This document shows, piece by piece, positions 44,247 to 51,392 of a stretch of 64,000 bases of DNA. Each line of letters opens with the position of its first letter. The first letter of the stretch is position 1. The notes below the pieces were generated by a model. That model saw only the letters and a program-made list of their open reading frames with translations. It made no database searches and was not told where the DNA came from. The translations under genes were made by a program, and so were the position numbers. The DNA is from Cellulomonas taurus. Its GTDB lineage: Bacteria; Actinomycetota; Actinomycetes; Actinomycetales; Cellulomonadaceae. The DNA is taken from assembly GCF_012931845.1 (NCBI RefSeq), contig NZ_CP051884.1, forward strand, positions 124,001 through 188,000, written 5' to 3'.

Positions 44247-45728
44247 GTGTCGACGCTCACATCACCCGAGAAGACGTTCTTCGGACATCCCCGCGCGCTG
44301 TCCACGTTGTTCTTCGTCGAGATGTGGGAGCGGTTCTCCTACTACGGCATGCGCGCCCTGCTGGTGCTCTACCTGGTGCAGCCCCTCACCGACCAGAACC
44401 CCGGCCTGGGGATCGACGACGGCGTGGCCAAGGCAATCTACGGCAGCTACGCCGGGCTGGTGTACCTCACGCCGGTCGCCGGAGGCTGGATCGCCGACCG
44501 GCTGATCGGCCTGCGCCGGGCGGTGCTCTACGGCGGCATCGTGATCGCGGCGGGGCACTTCCTGATGGCGGTCCCGGCCGAAGGCACGTTCTGGCTCGGG
44601 CTGGTGGCGATCGCGCTGGGCACCGGGCTGCTGAAGCCGAACATCTCCGGCATGGTCGGCAAGCTCTACACCGAGGGCGACGACAAGCGCGACGCCGGCT
44701 TCTCCCTGTTCTACATGGGGATCAACATCGGCTCCTTCGCCGCCCCGTTGATCTGCGGCGGGCTCGGCCAGCAGTACGACTGGCACCTGGGCTTCGGGGT
44801 CGCGGGCATCGGGATGACCCTCGGCCTGGTGCAGTACGCCATCGGTCGTCGCCGCCTGCACGGGGTCGGCGACGAGCCGGACATGCCCGCCACCGCGGCC
44901 GAGCGGCGGTCGATGTGGGTGATCGCCGTCGTCGTCGTCGTGCTGGTCGGCGCCCTGGTCGGCCTGTTCAGCCTGCTCGGCCAGCCGCCGGTGACCGCGG
45001 TGACCAGCTCGGTCACCGTCCTCATCCTGCTGGTGCCGATCTGGTACTTCTGGCGGGTCCTTCGCACCAGCCGGGAGTCCGACGACCCGCGTGCGCGCCC
45101 GAAGGTCACCGCCTTCATCTGGCTGTTCCTCGGCGCCGCGGTGTTCTGGATGATCTTCGAGCAGTCAGGGTCGACGCTCAGCCTGTTCGCCGACAATGTG
45201 ACGAACCTGGCGGTGACCAGCGGGTTCAGTATCCCGGCATCCTGGTTGCAGTCGATCAACCCGATGTTCATCGTGATCTTCGCGCCGGTGTTCTCCGCGA
45301 TCTGGTTGCGCTGGGGCGAGCGGGCACCGCGGACGCCGGTGAAGTTCGCGCTGGCACTGCTGATCGTCGGCGCGTCGTTCCTGCTGCTGATCGTCCCGAT
45401 GTCGGCATACCAGGACGACGGCACCAAGGCGACCGTGTGGTGGCTGGTGGTGGTCTACCTGCTGCAGACCTGGGGCGAGCTGCTGCTGTCGCCCAACGGG
45501 TTGTCCGCCACCACCCGGCTGGCACCGCAGGGCGCGCTCGGCCAGTTCCTCGCGCTGTGGTTCCTGGCCACCTCGGTCGGCACCACCGTGGGCGGGCAGA
45601 TCGCCGCCGCGACCTCCAGCGACCCGGTGCTCTCCTTCGCCGTCTGCGGCGGAATGGCGGTGGCCTTCGGCGTGGTGATGTTCACCGCGGTGCGCCGGAT
45701 CAACGCCCTGATGGGCGAGGTGCACTGA
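44247..45728 (+). CDS. POT/PTR2-family proton-coupled peptide transporter
   Basis: 493 residues, about 14 membrane helices as in bacterial POT proteins. Signature EMWERFSYYG (E25, E28, R29 form the ExxER proton-coupling motif) and the PTR2 motif FYMGINIGS. Imports di- and tripeptides with protons. GTG start with a -10 element 6 nt upstream, so probably leaderless. Confidence 0.95.
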   Translation: MSTLTSPEKTFFGHPRALSTLFFVEMWERFSYYGMRALLVLYLVQPLTDQNPGLGIDDGVAKAIYGSYAGLVYLTPVAGGWIADRLIGLRRAVLYGGIVIAAGHFLMAVPAEGTFWLGLVAIALGTGLLKPNISGMVGKLYTEGDDKRDAGFSLFYMGINIGSFAAPLICGGLGQQYDWHLGFGVAGIGMTLGLVQYAIGRRRLHGVGDEPDMPATAAERRSMWVIAVVVVVLVGALVGLFSLLGQPPVTAVTSSVTVLILLVPIWYFWRVLRTSRESDDPRARPKVTAFIWLFLGAAVFWMIFEQSGSTLSLFADNVTNLAVTSGFSIPASWLQSINPMFIVIFAPVFSAIWLRWGERAPRTPVKFALALLIVGASFLLLIVPMSAYQDDGTKATVWWLVVVYLLQTWGELLLSPNGLSATTRLAPQGALGQFLALWFLATSVGTTVGGQIAAATSSDPVLSFAVCGGMAVAFGVVMFTAVRRINALMGEVH

Positions 45729-45767
45729 CCCGACGCCACCCCGAAGCGGCCGCCCGGGTGCCCGGGT

Positions 45768-45810
45768 GCCCCGGTTCCCCGGTGCCCGGGGTGCCCCGGG
45801 GAACCGGGGC
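45768..45810. terminator. Strong hairpin after the POT gene
   Basis: Perfect 15-bp stem GCCCCGGTTCCCCGG / CCGGGGAACCGGGGC with a 13-nt GC-rich loop, 40 bp after the POT stop and upstream of the repeat array. Likely terminator; no U-tract. Confidence 0.65.
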
Positions 45811-45824
45811 CCGGGTGTCCGCCC

Positions 45825-46203
45825 GAGATCGGCAGTTTCGGCCGCTCAGGGCCTGGCGAACTACCGACTTCGGGTGCGGACTGCCGACTTCGGGCGCGGA
45901 GTGCCGACTTCGGGCGCGGAGTGCCGATCTCGGGCGCGGAGTGCCCACCCCCGGCCCCTGGTCGGCAGTTTCGGCCGCTCAGGGCCTGGCGGAGTGCCGA
46001 CTTCGGGCACGGAGTGCCGATCTCGGGCGCGGAGTGCCCACCCTCGGCCCCTGGTCGGCAGTTTCGGCCTATCACGGCCTGGCGGAGTGCCGACCTCGGG
46101 TGCGGACTGCCGACTTCGGGCGCGGAGTGCCGATCTCGGGTGCGAACTGCCGACTTCGGGCGCGGAGTGCCGACTTCGGGCGCGGGGTGGCGTGTTCCGG
46201 GTC
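45825..46203. repeat. Modular tandem repeat array (20-bp and 33-bp units)
   Basis: Non-coding array between convergent genes. 20-bp unit, consensus GGAGTGCCGACTTCGGGCGC, in blocks of 5 (45858-45957), 3 (45991-46050) and 6 (46084-46203), every unit exactly 20 bp. Each block is preceded by a 33-bp element (45825-45857, 45958-45990, 46051-46083) containing TCGGCAGTTTCGGCC and GGCCTGGC; the first two are identical over their last 29 bp. The last unit of blocks 1 and 2 is a distinct variant (GTGCCCACCC then CGGCCC). In the 11 standard units CCGA-NN-TCGG is invariant and only the inner dinucleotide varies (CT, TC or CC). Twenty is not a multiple of three and the frame rotates, so it is not a coding repeat. 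Its final unit reaches 2 bp into the OYE stop codon. Confidence 0.9.
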
Positions 46204-47326
46204 AGCCCCAGCTGCCGCGCCCGTACTGCGGGACCCAGCCGGTGGGCTGACCCTCGACGATCCGCGCGTCCGGCGACCCCGGCTCGTGTGCCAGGACCGG
46301 GGTGTCGTCGCCCAGTTCGCGGGCTGCACGCAGCGGCCACGAGGGGTCGAAGAGCGCCGGGCGCCCGAGCAGCACCACGTCGGCGTCGCCGCCGGTGAGC
46401 ACCTTCTCGGCCTGGTGCGGGGTGGTGATCATGCCGACCGCACCGGCGGCGATCCCGGTGTCGCGGACCTGGCGGGCGAAGGGCACCTGGTAGCCCGGTC
46501 CCACCGGGATGTCGGCCAGCACGTTGCCGCCGGTGGAGACGTCGACCAGGTCGACCCCGTGCTCGCGCAGCCATCCGGCCACGGTCGCGGTGTCATCGCC
46601 GGTCAGACCACCGTCGGTCCAGTCGGTGGCCGAGACCCGGACCAGCAGCGGGTCCTGCTCCGGGAGCACGGCGCGCACCGCGTCCACGGTGTCCAGCAGC
46701 AGCTGCGCCCGACCGGCGAGGTCGCCACCCCAGCGGTCGGTGCGGGTGTTGGACAGCGGGGACAGGAACTGGTGCAGCAGGTAACCGTGCGCTGCGTGCA
46801 CCTCGACCACGTCGAATCCGGCGGCCAGTGCCCGGCGCGTGGCGTCGGCGAACTGGCCGGGCACCGCGAGGATCTCCGCCTCGGTCAGCTCGTGCGGCGC
46901 CGCGTAGCCCGGGAAGGCGTCCCCGGTCGGGCCGACCGCGGTCCAACCGCCGTCGGTGGTCGGGACGGAGCCACGACCCTCGCCGAACGGTCGGTAGGTC
47001 GATGCCTTGCGACCGGCGTGCGCCAGCTGGATGCCGGAGTGCGCGCCGCGAGCCCGGATGAAGTCGGTGATCCGGCGCCAGGCGGTGACCTGTTCGTCGT
47101 TCCAGATCCCGACGTCCTGGGGGCTGATCCGACCCTCCGGCACCACGGCCGCCGCCTCGGTCAGCACCAGGCCGAAGCCACCGACAGCACGCGCACCCAG
47201 GTGCGCCAGGTGCCAGTCGGTGGGCAGACCGTCGTCGGCGGCGGAGTACTGGCACATCGGTGCCAGCCAGACCCGGTTCCGGAAGGTGGTGCCGCGCAGG
47301 GTCAGGGGGCTCAGAAGGAGGCTCAC
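46202..47326 (-). CDS. NADH:flavin oxidoreductase, Old Yellow Enzyme family (YqjM-like)
   Basis: 374-residue FMN-dependent ene-reductase. YqjM-class features: LAPMCQYSA with the redox-tuning Cys25 and nearby Tyr, QLAHAGRKAS, the substrate-binding His pair in VEVHAAHGYLLHQFLSP, and the TGGNVLA phosphate loop. Reduces activated C=C bonds of enals and enones; physiological substrate unknown. GTG start. Convergent with the POT gene across the repeat array, and its stop codon overlaps the last repeat unit. Confidence 0.95.
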   Translation of the reverse strand: MSLLLSPLTLRGTTFRNRVWLAPMCQYSAADDGLPTDWHLAHLGARAVGGFGLVLTEAAAVVPEGRISPQDVGIWNDEQVTAWRRITDFIRARGAHSGIQLAHAGRKASTYRPFGEGRGSVPTTDGGWTAVGPTGDAFPGYAAPHELTEAEILAVPGQFADATRRALAAGFDVVEVHAAHGYLLHQFLSPLSNTRTDRWGGDLAGRAQLLLDTVDAVRAVLPEQDPLLVRVSATDWTDGGLTGDDTATVAGWLREHGVDLVDVSTGGNVLADIPVGPGYQVPFARQVRDTGIAAGAVGMITTPHQAEKVLTGGDADVVLLGRPALFDPSWPLRAARELGDDTPVLAHEPGSPDARIVEGQPTGWVPQYGRGSWG

Positions 47327-47362
47327 GACCGCCCAACACGCTCGGGTGCTGGTGTGTTCCGC

Positions 47363-48133
47363 TCAGGTGCCGAGCAGTGCCAGCACCACGTTGACCACGG
47401 TCGCCACCACCAGGCCGAGGGTGCCCCAGCGCAGTAGCCGGTCGCTGAGCCGTGGTGGTGCGGGTGTCGGCGGTGCTGCGTCGCTCGCCTCCCATGCCTG
47501 GGCCAGCAGCAGTGCGTGCGCGACGCTCGGTTCCGCCGATGGCGGGGTCTTGGCCAGGACGTCGTCCACGGTGAGCTGCTCGGGACTGGTGTCGTCACCC
47601 AGTTCGGCCGTCAGATAGTCGACGACGAGCGGCAGCTCGGCCAGCGGCAGCGCCGGGGCCATGCCGCGCACATAGGCCGCCAGCTGGCGTTCGCCCACCG
47701 CGACCGCACCGCCGCGCACCGGGGTCGGTGCCAGACGCTGGCCGGAGAGCACCAGCACCGATCGCACCAGCCGGCGGTGTTCGGGGGCCAGCAGGGCCGT
47801 CACCGCCCCGGCGGCATCCGCCAGGGCCGTCACGTCCGGGGTCCGGGCGTAGCCGCGCACCCGCAGTGTCCCGTCGGCGACGGTCACCTCGCCGTGGCCG
47901 GGCAGGGTCTGCACCACCAGGATGCCGCCCGGGCCGACCACGATCCGCTCGATGTCCGCCCAGGCCGAGCCGGGTCGGTGCAGGTCGTGCAGCACGCTCC
48001 AGCCGTCCGGCTCCACCTCGGCCAAGGCCAGGCAGGTGCCGCTCAGGACCGGGTCGTTCAGCTGCGCGGCGGACGCCATCGGGTCCGGTCGGCTGTCCCA
48101 CCGCTCGGATCGTCCCGCTGTCTGCCCGCTCAT
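47363..48133 (-). CDS. NERD-like domain protein with C-terminal membrane anchor
   Basis: 256 residues. The N-terminal half resembles the nuclease-related NERD domain: GWSVLHDLHRPG, IERIVVGPGGILVVQTL. The residues usually forming the nuclease centre are altered: the Asp before the strand is Glu-Arg and the ExK at the strand end reads QTL, so catalysis is doubtful. One C-terminal membrane helix (WGTLGLVVATVVNVVLALLG). ATG at 48133 with GGGGAA upstream; longer in-frame starts lack a binding site. Confidence 0.7.
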   Translation of the reverse strand: MSGQTAGRSERWDSRPDPMASAAQLNDPVLSGTCLALAEVEPDGWSVLHDLHRPGSAWADIERIVVGPGGILVVQTLPGHGEVTVADGTLRVRGYARTPDVTALADAAGAVTALLAPEHRRLVRSVLVLSGQRLAPTPVRGGAVAVGERQLAAYVRGMAPALPLAELPLVVDYLTAELGDDTSPEQLTVDDVLAKTPPSAEPSVAHALLLAQAWEASDAAPPTPAPPRLSDRLLRWGTLGLVVATVVNVVLALLGT

Positions 48134-48192
48134 CGGGTTCCCCATCGGAGGCGGGCCACCGGTGCTGAGCCGATCCACAGAATTCGCCCGGA

Positions 48193-48843
48193 TCAGCGAG
48201 GTGACGGGGATGGCGACGTCAGGACCGGGGAGCCGGGTGCGACGGGCGACGCCGGTCGATCGAGCGCCTCCGACCGGAAGCTGAACCGCCGCACCAGGCC
48301 GGCCAGCCACGGCACCCGGGTCAGACCCGCCAGCACCGCGTAGCCGAGCGCCCCGCCCAGCACGTTGAACAGGAAGTCATTGATGTCGGCCAGGTGCCCG
48401 CCGCCGAGCAGGTGCGCGGTGACGTACTGGGTGACCTCGATGCCCAGGCTGACCGCGGTGGCGATCAGCACCGTGCGCCACCAGGAGAGCCGGCCGGTGA
48501 GCAGCGGCAGCATGATGCCCAGCGGGATGAAGACCGCGATGTTCATCAGCGCGTCGTCGACCTCGTACCCGGCGATCGGCACCAGGGCCAGGTGCGCGGA
48601 CCAGGGTGCGTCGGAGGACGGCTTGTCCAGGAAGATCGGGAAGATCGTGTTCGCCACGATCCCGGCACCGTAGACGCAGAGCGCGGTCGCCAGGGCGGCC
48701 CGGGGCAGCGTGAGGGCGGCCCGACGGTGCAGCCGCCACAGCAGCACGGCGAGGGCGACGAGGGCGAGCGGGGCGACGACCGGGAGCACCGGGACCTGGT
48801 GGAACACGGTGCGAGTGTGCTGCCGGGCCGCGGCGGTGGGCAT
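48193..48843 (-). CDS. VanZ-family membrane protein
   Basis: About 216 residues with five membrane helices. VanZ-like blocks: LVPIAG, DALMNIAVFIPLGIMLPLL, SLGIEVTQYV, and ADINDFLFNVLGGALGY. VanZ confers low-level teicoplanin resistance in enterococci; the family is widespread and mostly uncharacterised. The start is uncertain (ATG 48843 or GTG 48807). It lies 70 bp downstream of a sensor kinase gene on the same strand, so it is probably part of that operon. Confidence 0.85.
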   Translation of the reverse strand: MPTAAARQHTRTVFHQVPVLPVVAPLALVALAVLLWRLHRRAALTLPRAALATALCVYGAGIVANTIFPIFLDKPSSDAPWSAHLALVPIAGYEVDDALMNIAVFIPLGIMLPLLTGRLSWWRTVLIATAVSLGIEVTQYVTAHLLGGGHLADINDFLFNVLGGALGYAVLAGLTRVPWLAGLVRRFSFRSEALDRPASPVAPGSPVLTSPSPSPR

Positions 48844-48913
48844 CCACCCGTGGTCGGACCGGGGGTATGACGGCGTGCTGCCCGGTCCGTGCGCCAGATC
48901 GCGGCGGCAGCGC

Positions 48914-50014
48914 TCAGCCGGTCGGCAGCGCGACCGTGACCACCAACCCGCCACCGGCCCGCGCGGCCACGTCCAGCGTCCCGCCGTGGGTCTGGGTGAT
49001 CCGCTGCACCAGGGCGAGGCCGAGACCGTAGCCACGGTCCCCGGCGACCCGTCCGGCCCCGCGCAGGAAGGGTTCGACCAACCGGGCCGCGGTGTCGGGG
49101 GCGATCGGCGTGCCGGTGTTCTCGATCCTCAGGAGCGCGCTGCCCACCCGCTGCGTGGTGCTGATCCACGCGTCACCCGGGCTGCCGCCGTGCCGGACAG
49201 CGTTCTGCACCAGGTTGGTGGCGAGCTGGGCCAGCAGCGCCGGGTCGCCGAGCGCCGTGGTCGGCGCGAGCTGGGCGGTCACGGTGATCGAGCGGCGTGC
49301 GGCCTCGGCGGCGTTCTCCGTCAGGCAGGTCCGCAGGATGTCGTCCAGGGCGACCGGCCGGGCGGCCGCCTCGACAGCGGCGGCGTCGGCGAGCCGGAGC
49401 AGGGACTCGGTGAGGCCGACCGCGCGGTCGTTGGTCTGGCGGAGCCGGGACAGCAGGGTCGGGTAGTCCTGCCGGTCGGGGTGGCGGGCGGCGACGTCCA
49501 GCATGGTCGCGGTGACGGCCAGCGGCGTGCGCAGTTCGTGGGAGGCGTTCGCGGCGAAGCGTTCGTGCACGTCCAGGGTGCTGTGCAGCTGGTCGAGCAT
49601 GTGGTCGACGCTGTCGGCGAGCTGACGGAACTCGTCGTTGCGGCCACCGAGTCGGATCCGGTGTGTGCGGTCCCCGGTGGCGGCGATCAGCACCGCCTCG
49701 TTGATCCGGCGCAGCGGCTTGAGCACCCACCCGGCCAGGAACCAGCCGCCGACCACCCCGATGATCGCCAACCCGATCAGCACCGCGGCCGACACGCCGA
49801 CGACCGCCCCGAGGATCTCCTCCCGGGAGGCGGCATAGCTGGTGCCGCTGTCCCGGGGGTTCGCGGCGGTCAACGGGTAGTCCGGCACGTAGCGCAGCAC
49901 CACGTAGACGGCGAACAGCAGCACCGCCCCGGCGGCGACCAGGAACAGCGCGTAGCTCAACGCCAGTCGCAGGCGGGCGCTGACCCGCACCCCGGGTGCG
50001 CGATCCGGGGTCAC
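48914..50014 (-). CDS. Sensor histidine kinase (VanS-like position)
   Basis: 366 residues: membrane helices at about 19-41 and 66-96 enclosing only ~25 extracytoplasmic residues, HAMP, HisKA with H159 in NASHELRTPLAV, and HATPase with NLVQNAVRHG and GYGLGLALVQ. The short outer loop suggests sensing within or near the membrane. GTG overlaps the stop of the response regulator gene by 4 bp. Together with the regulator, VanZ and divergent VanY it forms a vanRSYZ-like set. Confidence 0.93.
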   Translation of the reverse strand: MTPDRAPGVRVSARLRLALSYALFLVAAGAVLLFAVYVVLRYVPDYPLTAANPRDSGTSYAASREEILGAVVGVSAAVLIGLAIIGVVGGWFLAGWVLKPLRRINEAVLIAATGDRTHRIRLGGRNDEFRQLADSVDHMLDQLHSTLDVHERFAANASHELRTPLAVTATMLDVAARHPDRQDYPTLLSRLRQTNDRAVGLTESLLRLADAAAVEAAARPVALDDILRTCLTENAAEAARRSITVTAQLAPTTALGDPALLAQLATNLVQNAVRHGGSPGDAWISTTQRVGSALLRIENTGTPIAPDTAARLVEPFLRGAGRVAGDRGYGLGLALVQRITQTHGGTLDVAARAGGGLVVTVALPTG

Positions 50015-50679
50015 GCAGTCGGCTCGGTGATCCGGTAGCCGACCCCCGGCACCGTGGTGATCAGGTCCGGGGAGCCGAGTGCCTTGCGCAGGGTGGAGAT
50101 CGTCACCCGTGGCGCGCTGGTCAGCGGGTCGGCGTGCTCGTCCCAGGCCTTCTCCAGCAGGGTCTCGGCGCTGACCACCCCACCCCGGGCCTGCATCAGC
50201 AGACGCAGCACCGCGAACTGCTTGCGGGTCAGGCGCAGATAGCGCCCGGCCCGGTAGGCCTCCTGCCGGAACGGATCCAGCCGCAGGTCGGCGACCTCCA
50301 GCACCGGGGGCAGGGCGGTGGCCGGTCGACGGGCCAGGGCGTGCAGCCGGACGATCAGCTCCTCGACCGCGAAGGGCTTGGTCAGGTAGTCGTCGGCGCC
50401 GAGCTCGAAGCCGCCGATCTTGTCCTGCAACCGGGCCGCCGCTGTCAGCATCAGCACCCGCACCCCCGGGTGCTCCCGGGCGATCACGGCGCAGACCTGG
50501 TCGCCGTGGGTGCCGGGCAGGTCCCGGTCCAGCACCACGACGTCGTAGTCGTTGACCGCCACCCGCTCCAGGGCCTCGTCGCCGTCCAGGGCGATGTCGG
50601 CAGCGATCGACTCGTGCTGCAACCCCGCCTGCAGCGCTTCGGCGAGGAACAGCTCGTCCTCGACCACCAGCACGCGCAT
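50011..50679 (-). CDS. OmpR-family response regulator (VanR-like position)
   Basis: 222 residues. Receiver with the acidic pair in VVEDE, phospho-acceptor D51 (VVLDRDLPG), T79 and K101; winged-helix domain ending TVPGVGYRI. ATG at 50679 with GGAGGAG upstream; the longer frame above is antisense to the VanY gene. Likely controls its own operon and the divergent carboxypeptidase from the shared 109-bp region. Confidence 0.93.
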   Translation of the reverse strand: MRVLVVEDELFLAEALQAGLQHESIAADIALDGDEALERVAVNDYDVVVLDRDLPGTHGDQVCAVIAREHPGVRVLMLTAAARLQDKIGGFELGADDYLTKPFAVEELIVRLHALARRPATALPPVLEVADLRLDPFRQEAYRAGRYLRLTRKQFAVLRLLMQARGGVVSAETLLEKAWDEHADPLTSAPRVTISTLRKALGSPDLITTVPGVGYRITEPTA

Positions 50680-50719
50680 CGTCGTCTCCTCCACCTCGGA
50701 CGGGGCGAGTCTAGGCAGC

Positions 50720-50768
50720 GGGATGTTGCGGAATTGTTCGGCGGACGCCGCATACTCCCGCAACACCC
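50720..50768. promoter_or_regulatory. Candidate response-regulator binding region
   Basis: TGTT is repeated 11 bp apart (50724-50727 and 50735-50738), the direct-repeat spacing of OmpR-type sites, within a larger imperfect inverted repeat GGGATGTTGCGG (50720-50731) / CCGCAACACCC (50758-50768). Lies between the divergent regulator and carboxypeptidase genes. Confidence 0.45.
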
Positions 50769-50788
50769 GCTCGTGTGGTCTGGGCGGC

Positions 50789-51367
50789 ATGAACCTCCGC
50801 GCCACCCTCGCCACCCTCGCCCTCACCGCCACCGTCGTCCTGGGCCTCACCGCCTGCGCCGCCACCGAGGCCGCCCCCGGCCTGCGCGCCTCGTCGGACT
50901 CCGATCCGTCCCCGGTGACCGCCGAACTGTCCATCGAGGACGGTCGGCTCCCCGACGGTGATCCGGTGTCGCCCTTCGACGTGGATCTCCCGGCGATCGC
51001 CCGTCTGGATCCCGCCCTGCTCGCCGCCACCCAGGCCGCCGCCACCGAGGCGAAGTCGGACGGGGTGGAGATGGTGGTGACCTCCGGCTGGCGCAGCGCT
51101 CGGTTCCAGCAGTCGCTCGTCGACGACGCCGTGCAGAAGTACGGCAGCAGCGAGGAGGCGGCGCGCTGGGTGAAGTCGCCGGAGGAGTCCAGCCACGTCA
51201 GCGGGAAGGCCGTGGACATCGGCTACACCGACGCGGCCAGCTGGATGATGCAGCACGGCCCGGACTACGGCCTGTGCCAGACCTACACGAACGAGATGTG
51301 GCACTTCGAGCTGGCCACCGAGCCGGGCGGCACGTGCCCGGAGCAGCAGACCGATGCCGCTGGCTGA
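50789..51367 (+). CDS. D-alanyl-D-alanine carboxypeptidase lipoprotein, VanY/M15B type
   Basis: 192 residues. Lipoprotein signal with LTAC, Cys23. M15 zinc-peptidase motifs complete: SSHVSGKAVDIG with H136 and D143, and EMWHFEL with catalytic E169 and H172. Trims the terminal D-Ala from peptidoglycan pentapeptides outside the membrane, which removes the target of glycopeptide antibiotics. Divergent from the two-component genes, so probably their regulated output. Convergent with the MMPL gene. Confidence 0.92.
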   Translation: MNLRATLATLALTATVVLGLTACAATEAAPGLRASSDSDPSPVTAELSIEDGRLPDGDPVSPFDVDLPAIARLDPALLAATQAAATEAKSDGVEMVVTSGWRSARFQQSLVDDAVQKYGSSEEAARWVKSPEESSHVSGKAVDIGYTDAASWMMQHGPDYGLCQTYTNEMWHFELATEPGGTCPEQQTDAAG

Positions 51368-51392
51368 CCCGTGCCGCCCGGCGTGGCGGCGC

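Noticed and set aside
45825..46203. CRISPR array or coding tandem repeat
   Set aside because: Units are contiguous 20-mers with no unique spacers and no cas genes; the 20-bp period rotates the frame, so no repeated peptide is kept.
44324..47437. 1037-codon plus-strand frame through the POT gene, repeat array and OYE antisense
   Set aside because: Crosses three unrelated regions and is repetitive in the array; real genes lie in other frames.
48193..51367. Complete glycopeptide resistance cluster
   Set aside because: vanH, vanA-type ligase and vanX are absent; only regulatory and accessory-type members are present.
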